Assembly (NCBI RefSeq): GCF_001280005.1
Contig: NZ_LGDW01000237.1
Coordinates: 10,549-74,548, forward strand
DNA: 64,000 nt
From: Streptomyces sp. NRRL WC-3618
GTDB taxonomy: Bacteria; Actinomycetota; Actinomycetes; Streptomycetales; Streptomycetaceae
Direction: 5' to 3'
In this document: positions 31,463 through 39,755 of the stretch, piece by piece
Layout of the letters: every line of letters begins with the position of its first letter
How positions within the stretch are numbered: position 1 is the first letter of the stretch
The notes under the pieces: model-generated
Seen by the model: only the letters and a program-made list of their open reading frames with translations
The model's database searches: none
Told to the model about the DNA's origin: nothing
Position numbers and translations under genes: made by a program

Positions 31463-33967
31463 GTGGGGGCAGCCGGGTCGCGGCGGATGGTCGGGTTTCC
31501 CGTGCCGGGAACGAGTTTCGTGGGCCGGCGTCATGAACTCGCCCAGGCCAGGCGCCTGTTGGCGGCTACCCGGTTACTGACGCTCACCGGTCCCTGCGGG
31601 GTCGGCAAGACCCGCCTGGCGGGGCGGGTGGCGGAGGGGGCTGTACGGGGTTTCCCGGACGGGGCCTGGCTGGTGCCGCTGGCCGCCGTGCGGGACGGCA
31701 CGCTGGTGCCGCACGCGGTGGCGGACGCCCTCGGGATCCGGGACGAGGCGGGTGGGGCGCCGCTGGACACGGTGGTCGCGCATCTGCGCGAGAGGCGGCT
31801 GCTGCTGGTCCTGGACAACTGCGAGCACGTGACGGACGCGTGCGCGTCGCTGGTGGCCGCGGTGCTCGGGGCAAGCTCGGGTGTCCGCGTACTGACCACC
31901 AGCCGCCACCGCCTCGGCCTCCCCGAGGAGCAGCTGCTCACGGTGACCCCGCTGGCCACCCCGGCCCCCGGGGACGCTTGCTCCGGGGCGGAGTTCCCCG
32001 CGCTGCGCCTGTTCGCCGACCGGGCGGCGGCCGTGGTGCCCGGCTTCGAGATCACCGACGGCAACCGGGCGGCGGTGGCCCGCCTCTGCCACCGCCTGGA
32101 CGGCCTCCCGCTGGCCATCGAACTGGCGGCCGTACGGATGCACGCCCTGGGCGTGCAGGAGCTGGACGAACGTCTGGGCGACCGCCTGGGCGCCCACTAC
32201 CGCCTCCTGACCTGCGGCAGCCCGGCGGCCCCACCCCGCCACCGGACGCTCCGTACGGCCGTGGACTGGAGCCACGACCTGTGCACCCCGACAGAACAAC
32301 TCGCCTGGGCCCGCCTGTCGGTCTTCCCGGGCAGCTTCGACCTGGGGGGCGCGGAGGCGGTGTGCGGCGACACCTTCGAGGGGCGGTCCGGGGAGGAGGG
32401 TGAGGAGGCCGAGGCCCGCGTCCGAGGTGAGCCGCACCCGGCGGAAGCGGATCCCGCCGCCGGGCGTACGGGGACGACGGCCCAGGCGGACACCGACTGC
32501 TCGCACGGGGAGCCCGACCCGGCGATGACGGCACGGGCGAGCGGGGCGCCGGTCCGGGCCGGGGGTCCGGCCGATGCCGGAGCCCGAGCCGACGGGGCCG
32601 GTGCCGTCTCCGGCTCCCTCCGGACCGCCGTGCTGGACGCCGTGATCGGGCTCGTGGAGAAGTCCGTGCTGGTCAGGGAGGGGGGCGGGGCCGGAAGCCT
32701 GCGTGGAGGCCAGGCCGGAAGCGGCGGTGGCACCCGGTATCGGATGCTCGCTCTGCTGCGTGAGTACGGGATGGAGAAGCTGGAGGCGCTCGGTGCGGAC
32801 GGGGACTGTCGGCGGCGGTTGTGCGCGCACTTCGTGCGGGTCGCGGAGGAGCATGAGCGGAGTTGGTTCGGGCCGGACCAGCCGGGCACGCTGGCCGGGC
32901 TGCGCGCCGAGCACGACAATCTGCGCGCGGCGCTCGACTTCTGCCTCACCACCCCCGGCGAGTCCCCGCGCGGGCTGCGCCTGGTCGGCAGCCTGTGGTT
33001 CTACTGGATCGCGCGCGGCGCCTGGGCGGAACTGCGGCACTGGTGGCAGCGGCTGGTGCTGCGCGAGGGCCGGCGCCCGGCGCCCGAGCTGACCCGGGCG
33101 CACTGGGCCGCCGCCCTGATCCCGCTGGTCCGCAGCCGTACGAACGCCGTGCTCCTGGCCGGCGCCCCGCACCCCCCGACCCTGGCCCCGCACGAGACAC
33201 CGGACGTCCGCCCCCTGGCCGAGGTCCTGGGCGGCGACCGGGACGACGAGGGCCGGCTGCTCGCCTTCCACATCCTCAGCCGTGTCGAACTGGCGACCAC
33301 CCTCACCTTCCACGGCCGTCCCGAGCGCGCCGTGCCGCTGTGCCTGGAGGCCCTCACCGTGTGCGAGGCGCACGGCGAGCAGTGGGTGCGCTCGTACGTC
33401 CTGGGCGCGCTCGCCACCGCGCGCTGGGCCCTGGGCGAGCACGAGGCCGCCGCCGAGAGTGCCCGGCGCTGTCTGCGGCTGCCCTACGTGACGGGCGAGC
33501 CGCACGCCGTCGGCGGCACCCTGGAGATACTGGCCGTCGTCACCGCCGCCCGGGGCGACGCCGAGCGGGCGGCCGTGCTGCGGGGCGCCGCGCACCGCAT
33601 CTGGTACGACCTCGGGCACGACCCTCTGGCCGCGCAACGTCAGGCCCACGGGCCGCCCGGCGACACCGCGTACGGCGACGCCCACCGCCGGGGTTACGAA
33701 CTGTCGGTCCCGGAAGCCCTCGCCTACGCGCTGGGCGAGCCGCTCAGTCCCCGCCGCACCGCACCGCCGCTCCCCGACACCGGGCTCACCCGCCGCGAGC
33801 TGGAGGTGGCCGCGCTGATCGCGTCGGGTATGACGAACCGGCAGATCGCGGAACGGCTGGTGATCTCCCGGCGTACGGCCGAGGGGCATGCCGAGCGCAT
33901 CCTCGCCAAGCTGGGTTTCGCCGCCCGGAGTCAGGTCGCGGCCTGGTTCAGCGGCCTGTCCCGGTGA
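31463..33967 (+). CDS. LuxR-type regulator with N-terminal NTPase domain
   Basis: The 834-residue protein has an N-terminal ATPase with Walker A GPCGVGKT (about 43) and Walker B LLLVLDNCEH. A TPR-like helical region (about 450-700) and a C-terminal LuxR helix-turn-helix (LTRRELEVAALIASGMTNRQ, about 775-830) follow. This is the layout of large ATP-dependent regulators. A low-complexity Glu/Ala/Gly insert (about 305-385) separates ATPase and helical parts. Codon 38 is TTA (31574-31576), so it may be bldA-dependent. The GTG start is uncertain; an in-frame ATG at 31487 is equally possible. Its end overlaps the convergent MEDS gene by 20 bp. Targets are unknown. Confidence 0.87.
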   Translation: MGAAGSRRMVGFPVPGTSFVGRRHELAQARRLLAATRLLTLTGPCGVGKTRLAGRVAEGAVRGFPDGAWLVPLAAVRDGTLVPHAVADALGIRDEAGGAPLDTVVAHLRERRLLLVLDNCEHVTDACASLVAAVLGASSGVRVLTTSRHRLGLPEEQLLTVTPLATPAPGDACSGAEFPALRLFADRAAAVVPGFEITDGNRAAVARLCHRLDGLPLAIELAAVRMHALGVQELDERLGDRLGAHYRLLTCGSPAAPPRHRTLRTAVDWSHDLCTPTEQLAWARLSVFPGSFDLGGAEAVCGDTFEGRSGEEGEEAEARVRGEPHPAEADPAAGRTGTTAQADTDCSHGEPDPAMTARASGAPVRAGGPADAGARADGAGAVSGSLRTAVLDAVIGLVEKSVLVREGGGAGSLRGGQAGSGGGTRYRMLALLREYGMEKLEALGADGDCRRRLCAHFVRVAEEHERSWFGPDQPGTLAGLRAEHDNLRAALDFCLTTPGESPRGLRLVGSLWFYWIARGAWAELRHWWQRLVLREGRRPAPELTRAHWAAALIPLVRSRTNAVLLAGAPHPPTLAPHETPDVRPLAEVLGGDRDDEGRLLAFHILSRVELATTLTFHGRPERAVPLCLEALTVCEAHGEQWVRSYVLGALATARWALGEHEAAAESARRCLRLPYVTGEPHAVGGTLEILAVVTAARGDAERAAVLRGAAHRIWYDLGHDPLAAQRQAHGPPGDTAYGDAHRRGYELSVPEALAYALGEPLSPRRTAPPLPDTGLTRRELEVAALIASGMTNRQIAERLVISRRTAEGHAERILAKLGFAARSQVAAWFSGLSR

Positions 33968-34808
33968 CCGTTCCTGGTTCCGTGTCCTCGATGCGGAGCC
34001 TCAACTGCCGTACGCCGTCCGAGCCGAGGTCCCGGAAAACCGCTTCGAGGATCGGTCCGCAGCGGATCTCGAGGGTCTCGCCCTCGGGCAACTCCCGGGC
34101 GAAGCAGACGAGTTGCCAGGCCGCGTGGACCTCCATGTAGCACAGGTCGGTCAGGTCGAGTGAGTACCGCAGCGGGGAGGAGTCGTCGGCGGGGGTCACT
34201 TCGAGCGCGTCGAGATGGGTCAGCACCTGGAGCGGGTGGACCGTCCGCATCGCGGCCACCAGGTGGTCGGCGTACTGGTGGCGGCTGTACCAGCACATCG
34301 CGGTGAGGCGCGGATCCACGAACAGCGGTTCCATGAAGGCTTCGTAGTCGAGCAGTTGGGCGTCGCTGACCCCGGCCCGCCGCCCCCAGGCCATGTCGGC
34401 CCCGACCCGCAGCCCGGTCCGCCCCTCCGCCCGCGCCCGCTCCAACTCGTCGGAATAGAGCCGGAATTGACGCTCCCTGGAGAAACTGCCGTCAGGGACG
34501 TACACGGCGGTGTTGCGTACGATCTCCAACTGGCCGCTCCGGCATGCGGCTTCAGCCTGTCCGGTGCCGGCGTCGAGACGGGCGAGGGCGTCGTCGTCGC
34601 CCACGTCGGCCGGGTCGAGGACGACCATCCCCTTCTCCCCGCAGGTCAGGCCGGTGCGGGTGTAGGCGGTCAGCACCCGCCAGTGCGCCTGGGCGTCGGG
34701 CACGTCCAGGCAGGCGTGGTCGCCGGGGCGCAGCGCCCCCACGGGCACGCTTCGGGCGGTCGCGGGCGCGGCCTCGTGCGGCGGACCGTGGTGTGTGTGG
34801 CCGGTCAT
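33948..34808 (-). CDS. MEDS-domain sensor protein
   Basis: The 286-residue protein has the MEDS domain (DcmR-like sensory domain), starting with LRPGDHACLDVPDAQAHWRV and including CGEKGMVVLDPADV and LRVGADMAWGRRAGVSDAQLLDYEAF. The C-terminal 90 residues (LTHLDALEVTPADDSS onward) look like a STAS-type anti-anti-sigma segment. Streptomyces carries many MEDS-STAS proteins, thought to act in stress or sigma-factor partner switching. ATG is preceded by GGAGG at eight bases. It is convergent with and overlaps the LuxR gene, which may mean mutual interference. Confidence 0.82.
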   Translation of the reverse strand: MTGHTHHGPPHEAAPATARSVPVGALRPGDHACLDVPDAQAHWRVLTAYTRTGLTCGEKGMVVLDPADVGDDDALARLDAGTGQAEAACRSGQLEIVRNTAVYVPDGSFSRERQFRLYSDELERARAEGRTGLRVGADMAWGRRAGVSDAQLLDYEAFMEPLFVDPRLTAMCWYSRHQYADHLVAAMRTVHPLQVLTHLDALEVTPADDSSPLRYSLDLTDLCYMEVHAAWQLVCFARELPEGETLEIRCGPILEAVFRDLGSDGVRQLRLRIEDTEPGTVTGTGR

Positions 34809-34948
34809 CGAGGGCGCCTCCCCAGGTGTCGCTGATCAACTCCTGGGGAGGGTAGGGAAACCCGGCTCCCGGACCCGCCCGCCACCCCCAACGCCCCCCA
34901 CCAAGACCGGAACTGACCACCCACGACCGTCCGTCCGACCCGAGTCGA

Positions 34949-35857
34949 TCAGGTGCTGCCGCTTCTCGACCACTCTCCGGTGACGGCCATCATGTGCAGC
35001 TTCTCCAGGCGCTCGCGCGACTCCTCGTCCTGCGGGACCAGCGTCACCAGGCGGGTGCCCAGTTCCGGGGCGAGCCAGAGGTCCGTGTGGGTGAGGGTGA
35101 GCACGCCGACGTACGGATTGCGGAACTGCTTGGTCTTGCCACGGGCGCTGACCACCTCGTACCGGGCCCAGATCGCACAGAACTCCGGGGACTGCGCGCA
35201 CAGCCGCTTCAGCATCAACTTCCAGGCGGGGTCGCCGAGATGGGCGGCCTGCTGGACCCGGAGCTTGGCCGCCATCACGCGCATCGTCTCCTCGAGCAGG
35301 ACGATCGACGAGCGCCACTCCTCGTTCGTGAAGACGAGGAGCGCGAGATTGCGGTCCTCGGGCGGTACGGCGTCCAGGTCGCCCATGAGACGGCTGTACG
35401 TCCTGTTGTACGCCTGGATGTCGTACCGGCTGTTCTGGATACAGGCCGGGATGGGGTCGAGGGCGCGCAGGAGTTCGCGGATGGCGGGGGTGATCGTCGG
35501 GCAGCTCGCGGCGGGGCTGGGGTCGACGGCTCCGGCCAGCTGGAAGAGGTGGGCGCGTTCGCTGGGGTCGAGGAGGAGGGTGCGGGCGATGGCGTCGAGC
35601 ACCTGCTCGGAGACCTGGATCGCGCGCGCCTGTTCGAGCCACGTGTACCAGGTGACGCCCACCGCGGAGAGCTGGGCGACCTCCTCGCGGCGCAGGCCCG
35701 GCGTACGGCGGCGCCGGCCGCGCGGCAGCCCGACCTGCTCGGGGGAGATGCGCTCGCGGCGGCTGCGCAGGAAGACGGCGAGTTCATGGCGCCGGATCTC
35801 CGAGCCGCGCCCGGCCGCAGCGGTGGTTGTCGTAGTGGTCGTAGTGGTGGTGGTCAC
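34949..35857 (-). CDS. XRE-family regulator with MmyB-like ligand domain
   Basis: The 302-residue protein has an N-terminal HTH (about 25-80; RRTPGLRREEVAQLSAVGVTWYTWLEQ is the family hallmark) and a C-terminal MmyB-like PAS-type domain that may bind a fatty-acid-like ligand (about 110-290; ALDPIPACIQNSRYDIQAYN). It starts at a GTG and runs into a poly-Thr stretch of 11 residues coded by ACC/ACT/ACG repeats, a likely disordered leader. It is divergent from an MFS efflux gene with a palindrome between them; such regulators usually control the neighbouring transporter. Confidence 0.88.
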   Translation of the reverse strand: MTTTTTTTTTTTAAAGRGSEIRRHELAVFLRSRRERISPEQVGLPRGRRRRTPGLRREEVAQLSAVGVTWYTWLEQARAIQVSEQVLDAIARTLLLDPSERAHLFQLAGAVDPSPAASCPTITPAIRELLRALDPIPACIQNSRYDIQAYNRTYSRLMGDLDAVPPEDRNLALLVFTNEEWRSSIVLLEETMRVMAAKLRVQQAAHLGDPAWKLMLKRLCAQSPEFCAIWARYEVVSARGKTKQFRNPYVGVLTLTHTDLWLAPELGTRLVTLVPQDEESRERLEKLHMMAVTGEWSRSGST

Positions 35858-35903
35858 GATCCCACTCTCCCTCCTACCGGACCCTGTTTCCAGGTACTTC
35901 CAC

Positions 35904-35927
35904 TACCAGGATAAAGAGACTCTGGTA
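35904..35927. promoter_or_regulatory. Operator-like palindrome over the MFS promoter
   Basis: TACCAG and CTGGTA form a 6-bp inverted repeat with a 12-bp spacer. The spacer contains GATAAAG, a likely -10 for the plus-strand MFS gene. A regulator bound here would block that promoter. Confidence 0.6.
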
Positions 35928-35958
35928 CCCCCTTCAGGGGCGGCGGAAGCTGGTCGAC

Positions 35959-37395
35959 GTGACCAACACAAGCACTCCGCCCACCGCCACCGTCCGCTCC
36001 CCCGCCGCCGGGCCACCCGTACTCGGCGGGCCCGGCCTGTTCACCGTGCTGCTCGGGGCGGCGCTCCCTCTCATCGACTTCTTCATCGTCAACGTCGCCC
36101 TGCCCACCATCGGCCGGGACCTGACGGCGAGCGAGGCCGTCCTCGAACTGGTGATCGCCGGGTACGGGGTCTCGTACGCCGTCCTGCTCGTCCTGGGCGG
36201 GCGGCTCGGCGACCTCTTCGGCCGGCGCCGGCTCTTCCTGGCCGGTCTGGCGGCCTTCGGTGTCACGTCGCTGGCCTGCGGTCTCGCGCCGACCGCCTGG
36301 ACCCTGGTGGCGGCCCGGGTCGCGCAGGGCGCGGCCTCGGCGGCGATGCTGCCGCAGGTGCTCGCGACGATCCAGTCCGCGACGGCGGGCCCGCGCCGGG
36401 CGAGGGCGATGGGCCTGTACGGCGCGACGGCGGGCCTGTCGATGGTGGCGGGCCAGATCCTGGGCGGGGTACTGGTGGCCGCCGACATCGCGGGCACGGG
36501 CTGGCGCTCGGTGTTCCTGGTGAACGTACCCGTGGTGCTGCTCGGCCTGGTCCTCGCGGCCCGGACGGTTCCGGAGACCCGCTCGCAGCACCCCGAACCG
36601 GTGGACGTCCCCGGCACACTCCTCCTCGCGGTCTCGCTGATCACCCTGCTCGCGCCGCTCACCGAGGGCCGGGCGGCGGGCTGGCCGCTGTGGACGTGGC
36701 TGTCGCTGGCCGCGTTCCCGTTCGCGGCGGCGGCGTTCTGGGCGGTCGAGCGCGGCGCGGACCGCAGGGGCCGCACTCCCCTCGTACCGCCGACCCTCTT
36801 CGCGCTGACGTCTCTGCGGCGGGGCCTGGTGATGGTCATCCCGTTCTCGATCGGCTTCAGCGGGTTCATGTTCGTGATCGCGGTGGCACTGCAACGGGGT
36901 GCGGAACTGGGGCCGGTACAGGCGGGGTTGACGCTGGCGCCGATGGCGGTGGCGTTCTTCTGCGTCTCCCTCGCCGGGCCGCGCCTGGTGGCCCGCCACG
37001 GCACCCGGGTCGTCACGGCCGGCGGCGTGATCCAGGGGGTGGGCGTGACGCTCATCGCCCTCACGGTGTGGCGTTCCTGGCCCGGCCTGGGTCTGGTGGA
37101 GCTGCTGCCGGGAACGGCGGTCGCGGGCGTGGGCCAGGCCCTCCAACTGCCCGTCCTCTTCCGCGTGATCCTCTCGGAGATCGAGCCGGCGCGGGCGGGT
37201 GTGGGCAGCGGTGTCATGATCACCGCTCAGCAGTCGGCGCTGGCTCTGGGGGTGGCGACCCTGGGCACGCTGTTCCTGTCGCTGGCGCCGGGAATGGGGA
37301 TGCGGGAGGCGTTGGTGACGACGTTGGGGGTGCAGGTGGGGGGTGTTGCGTTGACGACGCTGCTCAGTTTGCGGTTGCCGCGCGTGATCAGGTGA
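35959..37395 (+). CDS. MFS drug-efflux transporter, DHA2 type
   Basis: The 478-residue protein has 14 predicted helices. The first helix reads LIDFFIVNVALPTIG, the motif A region GGRLGDLFGRRRLFL, and the motif C region LYGATAGLSMVAGQILGGVL. It should export small lipophilic molecules. The GTG start has GGAAG about nine bases upstream. It is divergent from the MmyB-type regulator, whose operator overlaps its promoter; the pair is a typical self-contained resistance-type unit. The substrate is unknown. Confidence 0.9.
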   Translation: MTNTSTPPTATVRSPAAGPPVLGGPGLFTVLLGAALPLIDFFIVNVALPTIGRDLTASEAVLELVIAGYGVSYAVLLVLGGRLGDLFGRRRLFLAGLAAFGVTSLACGLAPTAWTLVAARVAQGAASAAMLPQVLATIQSATAGPRRARAMGLYGATAGLSMVAGQILGGVLVAADIAGTGWRSVFLVNVPVVLLGLVLAARTVPETRSQHPEPVDVPGTLLLAVSLITLLAPLTEGRAAGWPLWTWLSLAAFPFAAAAFWAVERGADRRGRTPLVPPTLFALTSLRRGLVMVIPFSIGFSGFMFVIAVALQRGAELGPVQAGLTLAPMAVAFFCVSLAGPRLVARHGTRVVTAGGVIQGVGVTLIALTVWRSWPGLGLVELLPGTAVAGVGQALQLPVLFRVILSEIEPARAGVGSGVMITAQQSALALGVATLGTLFLSLAPGMGMREALVTTLGVQVGGVALTTLLSLRLPRVIR

Positions 37396-37423
37396 GCGGT
37401 GGCCTCCGGCCGGGGGTGCGCGG

Positions 37424-37662
37424 GCGGGTGCGGGTGCGTTGTGGGTTTTCGCGCAGTTCCCCGCGCCCCTGAAACGCCCCAGAGCTCGGGGCGGACGGAT
37501 CGCTTGCGGGTGCGGGTGCGTTGTGGCTTGTCGCGCCGTTCCCCGCGCCCCTGCCGGGAGCGCCCCAGCGCTCGGGGCCTGGCGAATCGCTTGCGGGTGC
37601 CGGTGCGTTGTGGCTTGTCGCGCCGTTCCCCGCGGCCCTGCCGGGAGCGCCCCTGCGGGGCT
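37424..37662 (+). repeat. Three tandem copies of dispersed repeat family A
   Basis: Copies at about 37424-37491, 37504-37577 and 37591-37662 share GTGCGTTGTGGCTTGTCGCG, followed by GTTCCCCGCGCCCCTG and a short GC hairpin. A further copy lies at 42961-43010 and inverted ones near 38091-38122 and 28580-28636. Such elements are common in Streptomyces intergenic DNA; their function is unknown. Confidence 0.85.
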
Positions 37663-37675
37663 TCTCCCGGCACTT

Positions 37676-37723
37676 GGGGTGCCGGTAAGAGCGCTGTCAT
37701 CAGCGTTCTTACCGGAAAACCCC
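37676..37723 (+). other. Long hairpin upstream of the micro-protein gene
   Basis: CCGGTAAGAGCGCTG pairs with CAGCGTTCTTACCGG through a single G-U position and a 4-base loop; outer GGGGT and ACCCC extend it. It ends 104 bp before the 68-residue gene. It may be a leader structure, an operator or a terminator. Between it and the gene, CTTGCTGCAC occurs twice. Confidence 0.6.
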
Positions 37724-37827
37724 ACTTGGGACGGACGCAGCCGCAACTCTTCACACAGTCGCCCCCTGTTGATGTTGCTCTTGCTGCACACTCCTTGCTG
37801 CACGCATCCCCTGGGCGCGGAGAGGTC

Positions 37828-38034
37828 ATGTTGCAGATCAACACCAGCAAGGTGAGCCGCTGGGACCAGCACGGTCGCGAGCACGTGGTCCATGTCCAGC
37901 GCACCGGCGCGCACCGCGTCATGAGCTGCGACACCTGCGGTTGGCGCAAGAAGGTGCAGTTCCTGCCCTGGCTGAAGGCGGAGGAACACCTCGCCGAGGA
38001 ACACCAGGCAACGGTGGACCCCAGTGCGGGATGA
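37828..38034 (+). CDS. Small protein with CxxC...HxxxxH motif
   Basis: The 68-residue product is basic and begins MLQINTSKVSRWDQHGREH. Its second half holds Cys-x2-Cys, 16 residues, then His-x4-His (SCDTCGW ... EEHLAEEH), the spacing of a zinc-finger-like site. GGAGAGG lies just before the ATG, so this start is preferred over a long Arg-rich extension into the repeats upstream. It sits between repeat clusters and glyS, close to the zinc-uptake operon. Zinc or nucleic-acid binding is inference only. I recognise it as a conserved Streptomyces small protein without known function. Confidence 0.75.
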   Translation: MLQINTSKVSRWDQHGREHVVHVQRTGAHRVMSCDTCGWRKKVQFLPWLKAEEHLAEEHQATVDPSAG

Positions 38035-38040
38035 GAAAAC

Positions 38041-38064
38041 CCCGGTTCCGTCACGGAACCAGGG
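38041..38064 (-). terminator. Terminator hairpin between the micro-protein gene and glyS
   Basis: GGTTCCG and CGGAACC with a 3-base loop, flanked by a further CC/GG pair, is followed on the minus strand by GGTTTTC. It lies 100 bp beyond the glyS stop and can also stop the plus-strand small gene. Confidence 0.7.
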
Positions 38065-38090
38065 CATTCCCGGGCTACTGTCGCGCCCCG

Positions 38091-38122
38091 TCAGGGGCGC
38101 GGGGAACCGCGCGACCAGCCCC
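38091..38122 (-). repeat. Dispersed repeat family A, short inverted copy
   Basis: On the minus strand it reads GGTCGCGCGGTTCCCCGCG then CCCCTG. It is a truncated relative of the three copies 0.5 kb away in the opposite orientation. Confidence 0.65.
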
Positions 38123-38163
38123 CACCGGCCCGCAGTGAACGAACCGCGTGTCCAGCGGAGCGC

Positions 38164-39546
38164 CTAGCAGCCGACGAGCCGCTGCGCCAGGTACCCCTCG
38201 ATCTGGTCCAGCGACACGCGCTCCTGCTTCATCGTGTCCCGCTCACGCACCGTCACCGCGTTGTCGTCCAGCGTGTCGAAGTCGACCGTCACGCAGAACG
38301 GCGTACCGATCTCGTCCTGGCGCCGGTAGCGGCGGCCGATCGCGCCCGCGTCGTCGAACTCGATGTTCCAGTTCTGACGCAGGGCCGTCGCCAGCCCCTT
38401 GGCCTTCGGGGACAGCTCGGGGTTGCGGGACAGCGGCAGGACGGCGACCTTGACCGGCGCCAGGCGCGGGTCGAGACGCAGCACCGTGCGCTTCTCCATC
38501 TTGCCCTTGGCGTTGGGCGCCTCGTCCTCGATGTACGCGTCGAGGAGGAACGCCAGCATCGCGCGGCCGACACCGGCGGCGGGCTCGATGACGTACGGCG
38601 TCCAGCGCTCGCCGGCCTCCTGGTCGAAGAAGGAGAGGTCCTGGCCGGAGGCCTTGGCGTGGGCGGAGAGGTCGTAGTCGGTACGGTTGGCGACGCCCTC
38701 CAGCTCACCCCACTCGTTGCCGCCGAACTGGAAGCGGTACTCGATGTCGGCGGTGCGCTTGGAGTAGTGGGAGAGCTTCTCCGCCGGGTGGTCGTACCAG
38801 CGCATGTTCTCCTCGCGGAGACCGAGGCCGGTGTACCAGTTCCAGCGCTCCGCCATCCAGTACTCCTGCCACTTCTCGTCCTCGCCCGGCTTGACGAAGA
38901 ACTCCATCTCCATCTGCTCGAACTCACGGGTACGGAAGATGAAGTTGCCGGGCGTGATCTCGTTGCGGAACGACTTGCCCATCTGGGCGATGCCGAACGG
39001 CGGCTTGCGGCGCGAAGTCGTCTGCACCTGGGCGAAGTTGGTGAAGATGCCCTGGGCGGTCTCGGGGCGCAGGTAGGCGACCGAACCGGAGTCCTGGGTC
39101 GGGCCGAGGTGCGTCTGCAACAGACCGGAGAACTGCTTGGGCTCGGTGAACTGGCCCTTGTTGCCGCAGTTGGGGCAGTTGATGTCGGCAAGGCCATTGG
39201 CGGGCGTACGGCCGTGCTTGGCCTCGTACGCCTCCTCCAGGTGGTCGGCGCGGTAGCGCTTGTGACAGGAGGTGCACTCGGTGAGCGGGTCGGAGAAGGT
39301 CGCGACGTGGCCGGAGGCCACCCAGACCTCGGACGCCAGGATCACGGACGAGTCGATACCGACGACGTCCTCGCGCGACGTCACCATGTAGCGCCACCAC
39401 TGACGCTTGAGGTTCTCCTTGAGCTCGACACCCAGCGGCCCGTAGTCCCAGGCGGCACGCTGACCGCCGTAGATCTCACTGCACGGGAATACGAAGCCAC
39501 GGCGCTTGCTCAGGCTGACGATGGTGTCGATCTTGTCGGCGGCCAC
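38164..39546 (-). CDS. glyS: Glycyl-tRNA synthetase
   Basis: The 460-residue class II synthetase of the single-chain alpha2 type charges tRNA-Gly in the cytoplasm. It opens with [20 protein letters not shown]. Motif 2 is in [25 protein letters not shown] and motif 3 near [15 protein letters not shown]. The anticodon-binding domain follows ([16 protein letters not shown]). Two Cys pairs (ECTSCHKRY and NCPNCG) form a probable zinc site. Length is normal for the bacterial form. The gene stands alone with a terminator downstream; no T-box-like leader is seen upstream (39547-39717). Confidence 0.97.
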   Translation of the reverse strand: MAADKIDTIVSLSKRRGFVFPCSEIYGGQRAAWDYGPLGVELKENLKRQWWRYMVTSREDVVGIDSSVILASEVWVASGHVATFSDPLTECTSCHKRYRADHLEEAYEAKHGRTPANGLADINCPNCGNKGQFTEPKQFSGLLQTHLGPTQDSGSVAYLRPETAQGIFTNFAQVQTTSRRKPPFGIAQMGKSFRNEITPGNFIFRTREFEQMEMEFFVKPGEDEKWQEYWMAERWNWYTGLGLREENMRWYDHPAEKLSHYSKRTADIEYRFQFGGNEWGELEGVANRTDYDLSAHAKASGQDLSFFDQEAGERWTPYVIEPAAGVGRAMLAFLLDAYIEDEAPNAKGKMEKRTVLRLDPRLAPVKVAVLPLSRNPELSPKAKGLATALRQNWNIEFDDAGAIGRRYRRQDEIGTPFCVTVDFDTLDDNAVTVRERDTMKQERVSLDQIEGYLAQRLVGC

Positions 39547-39718
39547 GGTGCTCTCTTCATTACGACGATTACGACGACGGGCGATGAAGCGGACGCGTTC
39601 CGGACGGGCGGACGCGGACGCGCTTCAGAGCGAATGACTCAGGTTACCGGCGGGGCATACCCCCCAATCAAATCGGTTCCGCTAGTGGACCGCGCACCTG
39701 CCCCAAAAGCCCGCTTGT

Positions 39719-39733
39719 TGACAATCGTTTCCA
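39719..39733 (+). promoter_or_regulatory. Zur box 1
   Basis: TGACAATCGTTTCCA fits the 15-bp Streptomyces Zur pattern TGNNAATNRTTNNCA. It overlaps the -35 TTGACA (39718-39723) of znuA. Confidence 0.8.
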
Positions 39734-39740
39734 GAATCAT

Positions 39741-39755
39741 TGAAAATGACTGTCA
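39741..39755 (+). promoter_or_regulatory. Zur box 2 over the -10 and start of znuA
   Basis: TGAAAATGACTGTCA is a second Zur-like site, 22 bp (two helical turns) from the first. It covers a GAAAAT -10 (39742-39747, 18-bp spacer) and reaches the chosen ATG, so zinc-bound Zur would block polymerase completely. Confidence 0.78.

Noticed and set aside
37424..37662. Three regularly spaced repeats considered as a CRISPR array
   Set aside because: The units are long, adjoin without unique spacers of constant length, occur elsewhere in both orientations, and no cas gene is present.
37399..38034. A 211-residue Arg/Cys-rich protein across the repeats
   Set aside because: The first 143 residues translate the dispersed repeats and the hairpin; only the last 68 have a proper start and a conserved-looking sequence.
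35854..38067. A 737-codon minus-strand frame over the MFS gene
   Set aside because: It is antisense to a clear 14-helix transporter and runs through intergenic repeats.
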